Source: Nitrospirota bacterium (lineage in GTDB: Bacteria > Nitrospirota > Thermodesulfovibrionia > Thermodesulfovibrionales > JdFR-88). Taken from it: a stretch of 21,669 bases of DNA. The notes below the pieces were generated by a model. The model saw nothing but the letters and a program-made list of their open reading frames with translations. It ran no database searches and was not told the origin of the DNA. The stretch covers positions 1-21,669 of the forward strand of contig JAJYGJ010000024.1 in assembly GCA_021790695.1 (NCBI GenBank). Reading direction: 5' to 3'. A program made the position numbers and the translations under genes. Below, piece after piece: positions 7,301 to 13,006 of this stretch (position 1 is the first letter of the stretch; each line of letters begins with the position of its first letter).

Positions 7301-7421
7301 GGGACTGGCCCCGCTGGGAGCGCTTGATATCGGGGTTGCGGGGATGGGCGCCGTGGCGCCCCTCCTCGTGAACGAGGCAAGCAAAAACAGGCAAATGAGA
7401 ATCCGGGGGAGTAAACAATGA
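4368..7421 (+). CDS. P-type cation ATPase, Ca2+-ATPase-like, with N-terminal HMA2-like domain
   Basis: This 1017-residue ATP-driven cation pump has the full P-type signature set: TGES (294-297, dephosphorylation loop), PEGLP (408-412), DKTGT with the phosphorylated D451, and TGDGINDGPA from 751. Residues matching the calcium ligands of SERCA-type P2A pumps are conserved: E409, N819 and E822 (NLSE), N847 and D851 (WINLISD). This argues for a divalent cation such as Ca2+ rather than a soft metal, since the CPC motif of heavy-metal pumps is absent. Residues 1-80 form an HMA2-like domain, unusual for a P2A pump. Between it and the pump core lies the linker repeat LVSTR-LVSTR-LVSTK (99-113), encoded by tandem 15-bp DNA units. 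The last four bases overlap the start of the MetK-like gene. Substrate is inferred, not proven. Confidence 0.9.
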   Translation: MPVHTFIEPVHAALKGRTRFRIKGLYRSEPMKRFIEAKLPGRGGVSRVYPNPLTSKVLVFYNSGNTPSHIASLLEGIVSEYNSLERKGRRAVSRSPQKLVSTRLVSTRLVSTKRKVRRLAGRAGPQRRMPWHLMEASEAVGALETSAAEGLSADSALARLKEYGPNLLPESVPRSGLAIFLGQLNSLPVLLLGAAAAISVATGGLADAVVIMSVVGINAAIGYVTESQSEKTIFSLKKFVRPSALVRRDGVIQRVKAEELVPGDIVAFRPGSYVPADCRLITAGNLSVDESTLTGESMPAVKNPARLHDGRIPLADRLNMGTLVTGGQAAAVVVATGGITELGGIEELIGETVSPRTPMEMQLDRMGDQLVYVSLAVCGLVFIAGLLRGYGLLRMLTTSISLAVAAVPEGLPAVATTTLALGIRDMRRHRIIVRQLEAIDTLGSVRTVCLDKTGTITMNRMSAVTVHVPGRELIVSDGLFYEKGGPVNLYENEDLLKLVHVSVLCNETEIAGEDGKYVLNGTPTENALVQMALSSGVDAAGLRRRFPLRKAEYRSESRNFMCTYHDFPFGRTLAAMKGSPVEVLAMCGSRYEGGRMRPLTDDDREAILTDNERMAAMALRVLGVAYRISGGPDNGRDNTGQDGFIWLGIVGMADPVRKGVKGLIGVFHGAGIDTVMITGDQSPTAYAIGKELGLGRDGGLEILDSTHLIDLDPEVMKALAQKVNVFSRVSPAHKLQIVQALQGAGRVVAMTGDGINDGPALKAADIGIAMGTAGTDVAREIADIIIEDDNLETLVVAVSRGRTIYNNIRKSVHFLLATNLSEITVMLTATAAGLGQPLNATQLLWINLISDIFPGLALALEPPEPDVLTRPPRSRDEQILKGSDFKRLAFESAALSAGSLAAYGYGVARYGIGPRAGTLAFTSLTAGQLLHAISCRSEKTGIFSGVRRPPNRYLRGALAGSFVLQFAAMLLPGMRGLLGLAPLGALDIGVAGMGAVAPLLVNEASKNRQMRIRGSKQ
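4658..4702 (+). repeat. 15-bp tandem repeat array inside the ATPase gene
   Basis: Three consecutive 15-bp units: one degenerate (4658-4672) and two identical copies of GAGACTGGTCTCCAC (4673-4687 and 4688-4702). Each unit contains the interrupted palindrome GAGAC-TG-GTCTC. Because the unit is a multiple of three, it adds LVSTR repeats to the linker between the HMA2-like domain and the pump core without breaking the frame. Nearly the same unit forms an array in mnmE at 15051-15110. Confidence 0.85.
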
Positions 7422-8635
7422 AACGGGATTTCATCTTCACCTCCGAGTCCGTGACCGAGGGACATCCGGACAAGCTTTGCGACCAGATAAGCGACGCCCT
7501 TATAGACCATTTCCTGCAGCAGGACCCCCTTTCAAGGATAATAGCCGAGTGCGCCGTTTCGACTTCGGTGGTCTTCATCGCCGCGCGGTTTGCCTCGTTC
7601 GCCTCGGTTGACTGCCCTTTCGTTGCCAGGAATGTGATAAGCCGGATAGGCTACGAGGAGGAGTCCTTCAACAGCAGGACATGCAGCATTCTTACAAGCC
7701 TCCAGGAGATGCCCGTCCGGGACCGGGACCGCTTTGAGGAGGATGACCTGTCGGATGAGGACATTGACGGGATCCGGGCCGAAAACGCGGCCACTGTCTT
7801 CGGTTTCGCGTGCGACCAGACCCCCGCTCTCATGCCCATGCCGATATGGCTTGCCCACAGGCTGGCAAGAAGGCTGACTTCGGCGAGGCTCCAGAATATT
7901 CTGCCCGCTCTCGCCCCGGACTGCAAGGTCCAGGTGGGCGTTGAATACAGGGACTTCAGGCCGCACAGGGTGCAGGGCATTACGGTGCTGGCCAGCCAGC
8001 GGCGGCCGGACGAGGACAGGACAAAGTTCGCCTCCGGGATAATCGAGGCCGTGATCGTCCCCGTTTTCGGGGAGGAAACCATAAAGCCGGACCGGCAGAC
8101 CTCGATTTTCATAAACCCGCAGGGCCCGTTTGTCACCGGGGGCCCGGCGGTCCACTCCGGGCTGACCGGCAGGAAGACCGGGATTGACACCTACGGGGAA
8201 TATTCGAGACAGAGCGGCGCGGCGCTCTCCGGGAAAGACCCTCTGAGGGTGGACAGGGTGGGCGTATACGCGGCAAGGTATGCGGCCAAAAATATCGTTG
8301 CCGCCGGGCTGGCCGGAGAGTGCGAGGTCCAGTTGAGCTATTCAATCGGGCGCTCGCATCCGGTGAGCGTTCAGGTCGAGACGTTCGGTTCCGGCAGGAT
8401 ACCGGACGCGGAGATCCTGGCGGCGGTAAAGACGCATTTCGATTTCCGGCTCGCCGCCGTTGTCAGGCAATTCAGGCTGCGCCGTCTGCCGCGGACGGTG
8501 AAAGGCGGGTTCTACAGGAAGCTTGCATCCTACGGGCACGTGGGCAGGATGGATATCGGCCTGCCCTGGGAGCTGACGAACAAGGCCGGCGCCCTGCGCC
8601 AATACCTGCCGCAGGGCGCGCAGGCTTCGCCTTAG
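7418..8635 (+). CDS. metK: Divergent methionine adenosyltransferase (S-adenosylmethionine synthetase-like)
   Basis: The 405-residue product aligns along its length with MetK, which makes S-adenosylmethionine from methionine and ATP. Conserved parts are TSESVTEGHPDK (8-19, with H16 and D18), FGFA (128-131), the PDCKVQV segment (K170), FINP, GLTGRK, D257 in IDTYG, and SGKDP (271-275). Two nucleotide-site motifs are altered: the GAGDQG loop is replaced by RAENAA (120-125), and the glycine-rich GGGAFSGKD reads SGAALSGKD (266-274). I recall a second, divergent MetK class with similar features in several anaerobic lineages, so this is probably that class rather than a decayed gene. Translation is coupled to the ATPase: the ATG overlaps its TGA, with a GGGGGAG ribosome site 7 nt upstream. 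Catalysis is likely but unproven. Confidence 0.8.
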   Translation: MKRDFIFTSESVTEGHPDKLCDQISDALIDHFLQQDPLSRIIAECAVSTSVVFIAARFASFASVDCPFVARNVISRIGYEEESFNSRTCSILTSLQEMPVRDRDRFEEDDLSDEDIDGIRAENAATVFGFACDQTPALMPMPIWLAHRLARRLTSARLQNILPALAPDCKVQVGVEYRDFRPHRVQGITVLASQRRPDEDRTKFASGIIEAVIVPVFGEETIKPDRQTSIFINPQGPFVTGGPAVHSGLTGRKTGIDTYGEYSRQSGAALSGKDPLRVDRVGVYAARYAAKNIVAAGLAGECEVQLSYSIGRSHPVSVQVETFGSGRIPDAEILAAVKTHFDFRLAAVVRQFRLRRLPRTVKGGFYRKLASYGHVGRMDIGLPWELTNKAGALRQYLPQGAQASP

Positions 8636-8666
8636 CCTGGAATCGGCCCTCCCTAAACGACAGGTT

Positions 8667-9647
8667 CTAAACGTTTACGGCTTGCATACCGGCCTCGTCA
8701 TACCGCTTGCCTGCGGCCGCTTCCGGCGGGAATACGGCGTCGATTTCCGCGAGGTCCCCGGCCGTGAGACGCAGATCGAGGGCCCCGATGTTTTCTTCCA
8801 GGTGGCCCCGGTTCCCGGTGCCGGCAATAGGCACAATGTGATCGCCCCGCGCCAGCACCCATGCCAGCGCCAACTGGCCCGGCGTGCATTCCTTCCTGCG
8901 CGCAATCTCCTCGATCCTGGCCACCAGTTGCAGGTTCCGCTCGAAGTTGGCCCCCTGGAAACGCGGGGACCTGCGGCGCCAGTCGTCCGGCGCCAGGTCT
9001 TCCACGCTTTTTATTCGGCCCGTAAGAAAGCCCCGCCCCAGCGGACTGTAGGCGACAAGGCCTATTCCCAGTTCCCGCAGGGTGTCCATCACCTCGCCTT
9101 CGGGATCGCGGCTCCAGAGGGAATACTCGCTCTGGAGCGCGGTGACTGGATGAACGGAATCGGCGCGCCGGAGTGTCCGGGCCGAGGCCTCCGAAAGCCC
9201 GATGTGACGGACCTTGCCCTCGCGCACAAGATCGGCCATGGCCCCCACGGTCTCTTCAACCGGAGTGTCCGGGTCCACCCGGTGCTGGTAATAGAGATCT
9301 ATTACCTCCACTCCCAGCCGCCTGAGACTGGCCCCGCAGGCCGAGCGGACGTATTCGGGCCTCCCGTCGATCCGGCGGCCCCCGTCGCCGCGCACGATGC
9401 CGAACTTGGTGGCCAGCACCACACGGTCGCGGAGACCGCGGATCGCCCTGCCGACCAGTTGTTCGTTATGGCCGTTGCCGTACATGTCGGCCGTATCCAG
9501 GAAATTTATCCCCCGCTCGATCGCGTAGCGGATGGTCTCTATCGATTCATCGTCGTTATGCCTGCCGTAGAACTCCGACATCCCCATGCAGCCCAGCCCC
9601 ATGGCCGACACTTTCAGCCCGGCCTTTCCCAGCGTTCGTGTTTTCAC
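8667..9647 (-). CDS. Aldo/keto reductase family oxidoreductase
   Basis: This 326-residue NADP(H)-dependent reductase of carbonyl substrates belongs to the AKR superfamily. The catalytic tetrad is visible: D51 and Y56 in DTADMYG, K81 in ATKFG, and H122 in YYQHRVD. The cofactor end has IAGTGNRGHLEEN, and the N-terminus MKTRTLGKAGLKVSAMGLG is typical of AKR13-like and YakC-like members. Length is normal. The start is GTG, fixed by a perfect AAGGAGG ribosome site 5 nt upstream. It is convergent with the MetK-like gene (31 bp apart). The physiological substrate is unknown; detoxification of aldehydes is the usual guess and no more than that. Confidence 0.93.
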   Translation of the reverse strand: MKTRTLGKAGLKVSAMGLGCMGMSEFYGRHNDDESIETIRYAIERGINFLDTADMYGNGHNEQLVGRAIRGLRDRVVLATKFGIVRGDGGRRIDGRPEYVRSACGASLRRLGVEVIDLYYQHRVDPDTPVEETVGAMADLVREGKVRHIGLSEASARTLRRADSVHPVTALQSEYSLWSRDPEGEVMDTLRELGIGLVAYSPLGRGFLTGRIKSVEDLAPDDWRRRSPRFQGANFERNLQLVARIEEIARRKECTPGQLALAWVLARGDHIVPIAGTGNRGHLEENIGALDLRLTAGDLAEIDAVFPPEAAAGKRYDEAGMQAVNV

Positions 9648-9750
9648 GGTTCCTCCTTGAATAACCCCGAGTTTTGTCCGGATCGGGATGTTTCCCTTCC
9701 TTTTAATTAGCCTATCACCGGCCGCAATGGAGTCAAGCGGCCGGGGAAGT

Positions 9751-10323
9751 TTACCTTGTCCCGTCTTCTTCGGGTGAAGGACGGCTCTTAGCGCCAGCGT
9801 TGCCGCCGGGCTCCGCGCGGATGAAACCGAATTTGAGCAGGAGACCGAGGACGGCGATCAGGAGGGACACCCCCGCTATCCTGGAAGCGTTCATCTCGAG
9901 TGCCCCCTTGAGCAGTATCTCCCTCAGAATCGCCACAATCGACAGCTCGATCATAATATCCACCGAGACGCGGCGGAACTCGATGTAGATGATGAGAATC
10001 CGCATTATCTCGACAAGGATGAATATGAACAGGAACTCTGAAATCACGCTGGGGATATCCGTCGCCACGTAAACAATTATTCCCAGAAGGTAGATCGCCT
10101 TTGCGATGAAGAGCAGCGTCAAAAGCACAAGGGCGATCAGGACCAGGTCCATCGCCGCCTCCATGTATTTTCTGAAGTCGCCGCGCATCCAGAAATGGAA
10201 TGCGGTCTCTTTCCCGCCGCCCGTCATTGTCCCGTTTTCCGTTTCATCCCGCGTTTGGGCGCTTTTCTCTCCCCTTCCGGCCTGCCGGCCTGGCGGTTGC
10301 TTAAGCGGCCGATGCGCATCCAT
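9751..10323 (-). CDS. PsiE-like four-helix membrane protein
   Basis: The 190-residue product has four hydrophobic segments (about residues 57-88, 91-115, 122-140 and 147-165). The IEFRRVSVDIMIELSIVAIL stretch, followed by RE, is typical of the phosphate-starvation-inducible PsiE family. Both termini are hydrophilic and presumably disordered. The function of PsiE proteins is not known; they lie in the cytoplasmic membrane. The ATG at 10323 has no good ribosome site. A later ATG at 10227 (MTGGGKET) is possible and would remove the disordered N-terminus. It lies 103 bp upstream of the aldo/keto reductase on the same strand. Confidence 0.75.
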   Translation of the reverse strand: MDAHRPLKQPPGRQAGRGEKSAQTRDETENGTMTGGGKETAFHFWMRGDFRKYMEAAMDLVLIALVLLTLLFIAKAIYLLGIIVYVATDIPSVISEFLFIFILVEIMRILIIYIEFRRVSVDIMIELSIVAILREILLKGALEMNASRIAGVSLLIAVLGLLLKFGFIRAEPGGNAGAKSRPSPEEDGTR

Positions 10324-10400
10324 TAAATGCTAGCACCGCGCGCCCGTTTGTCAAAAGAGGGATGGGGGGCTAAGCCGCCGACGCATACGGATCAGGCGAT

Positions 10401-10634
10401 ATGACGGCCACGGTGAAATTCGCCGATAACGCCCTTGGATACGCCGGTCTTCCGGCCCGGCACATAAACAAGGAAAATAACGTCCTTTACGCCATGGCGG
10501 ACGCCCGCATCCCTGAAGAAGCGCAGCGCCGGATGCTTGGGCAATTCGAGGAGATCGAGCGGGCCATCGGCGAAGGGACACACAAAAGGCTGCACGAGAG
10601 CCTGCACCGTCTTGCCGTCAAATACCTGAAATGA
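10401..10634 (+). pseudogene. C-terminal remnant of a hemerythrin-like (HHE) protein
   Basis: A 77-codon frame matches the last two helices of hemerythrin-like HHE domains: HINKENNVLYAMAD supplies the characteristic H-x3-E of the third helix, and LGQFEEIERAIG plus H-x7-L form the last. The first two helices, with their iron-ligating HHE residues, are missing, and the 77 bp upstream to the divergent PsiE-like gene are too short to hold them. With no clear ribosome site, this is most likely the 3' fragment of a deleted gene. A short functional protein cannot be excluded. Confidence 0.55.
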
Positions 10635-10645
10635 GCGGGCGCAAA

Positions 10646-10682
10646 TCCCCTCACCCCGACTCTCTCCCGTGGGGCGAGGGGA
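10646..10682. repeat. G/C-rich hairpin repeat between hemerythrin remnant and YdcF-like gene
   Basis: TCCCCTCACCCC (10646-10657) pairs with GGGGCGAGGGGA (10671-10682) with one A-C mismatch and a 13-nt loop. There is no T-run on either side, so it is not a canonical terminator. The sequence resembles hairpin repeats of the type CCTCACCCCGAC-CTCTCCC that I recall from many bacterial genomes; dispersal in this genome cannot be judged from one copy. Confidence 0.55.
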
Positions 10683-10745
10683 ATGAATTCAAAAAAATCG
10701 CAATAGCGTGGCCGGCGGTATTGAAAGGGATTATATTTAATGGCT

Positions 10746-11480
10746 CTAAATCTTTTGCATCTCGAAAAGGAGTTTCTGATAAACAATACCCAGGTATTCA
10801 TGGAGCGCGGCATTGGAATCACCAAAGTCCCGGGGCAGGTAAGACGCCCATCCGTATGTCTTTTGGCCTTCCGTTGACCAGGCGGGGAAGGCGGTCACGT
10901 GCATTTTCATGTGCCGGAAGATCAGGAGGGCCCTCTCCATGTGATATGCGGACGTCACCAGCACCGGTCTTTTGAAGTGATGGCTTTCACATATCTCTTT
11001 TGAATACCTGGCGTTTTCAAGGGTGTCCCTGCTTTTATTTTCCAGGATTATCTTTTCGGCCGGCACACCCTGATTTATCAAAAAGCGCGCATCGACAGGG
11101 GCCTCGACCTGCTTCCACCGGTAGGCGGCCCCCCCAGATATTATGACCGGCACATGCAGGACCTTGTACAGCTTCGCGGCGGCCACTATCCTCGCGAAAG
11201 TGTCTTCCGACGGCAGATTGCCGTGCAAGCCGCCGCCAAGGAGGATTATCACGTCGCCCCGGGGGTGTTTGGGAATTTCAAGGCCGGTCTCAAGACCTCT
11301 CATGAGCGCGACTGAAACCGGGTTCATGGACAAGGACCACATCAAAAGTCCGATCATGATATTCACCATGCCGGCCTTCCAGGATTTCCTCCATATAAAA
11401 AGACCGGAACCGATCAGGACGACGATAAATATCCCGGGGGGAAGCAGGAAAGGGGAAACCGCCTTTTTAAAGATAAACAT
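10746..11480 (-). CDS. YdcF/ElyC-type (DUF218) membrane-anchored envelope protein
   Basis: The 244-residue product has two N-terminal hydrophobic segments (about residues 9-27 and 36-52) followed by a DUF218 domain: DVIILLGGG (77-85), PVIISGGAAYRWKQ, the SRDTLENARYSKEI block and PVLVTSAYHMERAL are the usual landmarks. Family members ElyC and SanA affect envelope integrity and peptidoglycan precursor metabolism in enterobacteria; the molecular activity is unclear. The start is ATG at 11480, with AGGA 9 nt upstream; a TTG directly before it (11483) is less likely. It lies in line with, and 66 bp downstream of, the response regulator gene on the same strand. Confidence 0.88.
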   Translation of the reverse strand: MFIFKKAVSPFLLPPGIFIVVLIGSGLFIWRKSWKAGMVNIMIGLLMWSLSMNPVSVALMRGLETGLEIPKHPRGDVIILLGGGLHGNLPSEDTFARIVAAAKLYKVLHVPVIISGGAAYRWKQVEAPVDARFLINQGVPAEKIILENKSRDTLENARYSKEICESHHFKRPVLVTSAYHMERALLIFRHMKMHVTAFPAWSTEGQKTYGWASYLPRDFGDSNAALHEYLGIVYQKLLFEMQKI

Positions 11481-11546
11481 CAACTGTTTTCCTCATGCTG
11501 GTTGAACATGGCGCGGATTAATTATAGCAGAGCCGCGAGGATCGCA

Positions 11547-11924
11547 TTACGAAAGGTGAAGCATTTTCTCGATCTCTGATTTGAGGCGGGAGATGTCAAG
11601 GGGCTTGTTAAAAAGGACGGCCGGCGCCAGCTTTTTAATCCTTTCCATTGTGCCCTCATAGTCGTATCCGGAGATGAATATGACCGGCACCATGAGCTTT
11701 TCGCGCATCCGCATTGCCGCCCCGATGCCGTCAACCGGCCCTTTTAAGCCCACGTCCATTATTATGATGTCAGGCTGCCCGCTTTCCGCGGCGCGTATGG
11801 CCTCCTCTCCCGATGACACCGGCTCCAGGACCTCGTAATCCCATATCTCCAGAAGCTCGACCAGGCTCAGGGCGAAAATGGTCTCATCTTCAGCCACCAA
11901 AATTTTCCTCCGTGCCGGCCTCAC
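11547..11924 (-). CDS. Single-domain response regulator (CheY-like receiver)
   Basis: This 125-residue protein is a receiver domain only. It shows the acidic pair E12/D13 in VAEDET, the phosphoacceptor D57 in IIIMDVGLKG, S85 in FISGYD (the Thr/Ser switch position) and K107 in FNKPLD. No output domain is present, so it probably acts by protein contact or as a phosphorelay intermediate. No histidine kinase lies in the window. The start is GTG at 11924, supported by GGAGGA about 5 nt upstream. It is divergent from the LuxR-type regulator at 12319, with 394 bp between them. Pairing of the two is a guess. Confidence 0.9.
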   Translation of the reverse strand: MRPARRKILVAEDETIFALSLVELLEIWDYEVLEPVSSGEEAIRAAESGQPDIIIMDVGLKGPVDGIGAAMRMREKLMVPVIFISGYDYEGTMERIKKLAPAVLFNKPLDISRLKSEIEKMLHLS

Positions 11925-12318
11925 GCGGTCCTCCGGCGCCGGCCCTTTTCAAGGCATGCCATGAAAGACGGCAAGACAGCGCGATTTTTCTCTCTCATAA
12001 GGGCACCCCCCTGAAGAAGACTGGCGTTTGCTACGCCCCTGATCGCACAAACATACCATTATATCTCCTTGTTATTCTATCCTCCATTTGGGGAAGGGTG
12101 AACATAAAGCCGGAAATCTCCCATCCCGTTTCTAAAGTTACAATTTCAGGACAGGGTGATAGAATATAGACGGAAGATATGCCGCCCATAGGCGAAAGGG
12201 CGGGGGATTCCAGGTATGGGGGTTAGGGAGGACAATTTTCCCATGGCGTAAATGGATGGCGGGCGGGTTGTCCGCAGGCAAAAATTGCCACGGTTCTCCT
12301 TTGTGAATGGAGGGAAAA
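11925..12318. other. Divergent intergenic region between receiver and LuxR-type genes
   Basis: This 394-bp gap holds no convincing gene. It contains a plausible plus-strand promoter (12137-12165) followed by a structured leader of about 150 nt toward the LuxR-type gene: a CCGCCC/GGGCGG hairpin at 12182-12203 and the inverted repeat GGCAA-AAA-TTGCC at 12277-12289. The sequence was compared by eye with GEMM-type riboswitches; their conserved core is not present. The part nearest the receiver gene shows nothing clear. Confidence 0.45.
12137..12165 (+). promoter_or_regulatory. Candidate sigma-70-type promoter of LuxR-type gene
   Basis: GTTACA (12137-12142, four of six -35 bases) is separated by 17 bp from TAGAAT (12160-12165, five of six -10 bases). 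It lies about 150 bp ahead of the LuxR-type start. The spacing is ideal; the assignment is by motif only. Confidence 0.4.
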
Positions 12319-12822
12319 ATGGACCGCGCGGTTACGGCGAGGATAAAGAGTTCCCTGAAAGCGGTCGAAAAGCTCCACGATGACGCACCGGTTATATTTA
12401 TCAACGAAAAAGGCAGCTATTGGCTTAATGCCCATGCCAGAAAATTCATCGCCCGAAAGTCGATACCCCTTGGGGACTTCATGGAATGGATCAAGATCGG
12501 GGCGTCCCATCTCCAAAACCTCACCTATGGCGATGTGATGATCAACATGATGCATCTGCCGGACAACAACGTAATGGTTTACCTGCGGGAGACGGAGGCC
12601 GGAAAAGACGGGAAGACGGCGCTTACCTTCAGGGAAAGGGAGGTCTTGCGCCTTGTGGTCAAGGGGTGTTCGAACAAGGCGATTGCCGAGACCATGAGAA
12701 TAAGCCCGCAAACGGTGAACGCGCACCTGGACCATATTTACCGGAAGCTGGGGTGCTCAAACAGGGTGGCGGCCGGCTTCATGGGCCTGAAAAAAGGCCT
12801 TTTCCTGCCCCCGCATCATTAG
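12319..12822 (+). CDS. LuxR-family transcriptional regulator with N-terminal PAS-like region
   Basis: The 167-residue product has a C-terminal LuxR/GerE helix-turn-helix (about residues 103-155): LTFREREVLRLVVKG, NKAIAETMRISPQTVNAHLD and IYRKLGCSNR are textbook. The N-terminal 90 residues (PVIFINEKGSYWLNAHARKF) look like a small PAS-type sensor, by pattern only. The start is set by GGAGGG at 12309-12314, four bases before the ATG at 12319; an upstream in-frame ATG at 12307 overlaps that ribosome site and is unlikely. CTCC at 12297-12300 can pair with the GGAG of the ribosome site, hinting at translational control. There is no receiver domain; the divergent response regulator at 11547-11924 is the nearest signalling gene. 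Targets are unknown. Confidence 0.88.
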   Translation: MDRAVTARIKSSLKAVEKLHDDAPVIFINEKGSYWLNAHARKFIARKSIPLGDFMEWIKIGASHLQNLTYGDVMINMMHLPDNNVMVYLRETEAGKDGKTALTFREREVLRLVVKGCSNKAIAETMRISPQTVNAHLDHIYRKLGCSNRVAAGFMGLKKGLFLPPHH

Positions 12823-12846
12823 GCGGCGGAGCAGGGCGCGGAAAAC

Positions 12847-12947
12847 GTCATTCCCGCATGTCTTAAGCGTGAATCCAAAGCCTGCCCCTGCGAAGGCGGG
12901 GGTCCATCCTGAAAATTGGATGCCCGATTAGGGCCCTCGGGCATGAC
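12847..12947 (-). repeat. Dispersed two-hairpin intergenic repeat, copy 2 (inverted)
   Basis: Read on the minus strand, this copy begins GTCATGCCCGAGGG and continues to ATCGGGCATCCAATTTT, then a CCCGCCTTCGC hairpin and GCGGGAATGAC at the far end. This is the same module order as at 75-146. It is about 29 bp longer, because the second hairpin contains an extra segment around 12860-12890. It lies between the LuxR-type gene and the exported beta-propeller gene and overlaps no gene. Confidence 0.75.
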
Positions 12948-13006
12948 GAATAAAGGACGAAATCTGTAAATACTATTATGAGATGAGACCCCCACTAAGA
13001 TCAATT

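Noticed and set aside
8682..9710. Long plus-strand open frame opposite the aldo/keto reductase
   Set aside because: It mirrors a gene with a complete catalytic tetrad and a perfect ribosome site; its own translation shows no family features. Long antisense frames are expected at this GC content.
10646..10682. Intrinsic terminator between the hemerythrin remnant and the YdcF-like gene
   Set aside because: The stem is strong, but neither strand has a T-run after it; a hairpin repeat is the better description.
12166..12306. GEMM-type (c-di-GMP) riboswitch
   Set aside because: The conserved core bases around the two GEMM stems and the tetraloop receptor are not present, only generic G-rich hairpins.
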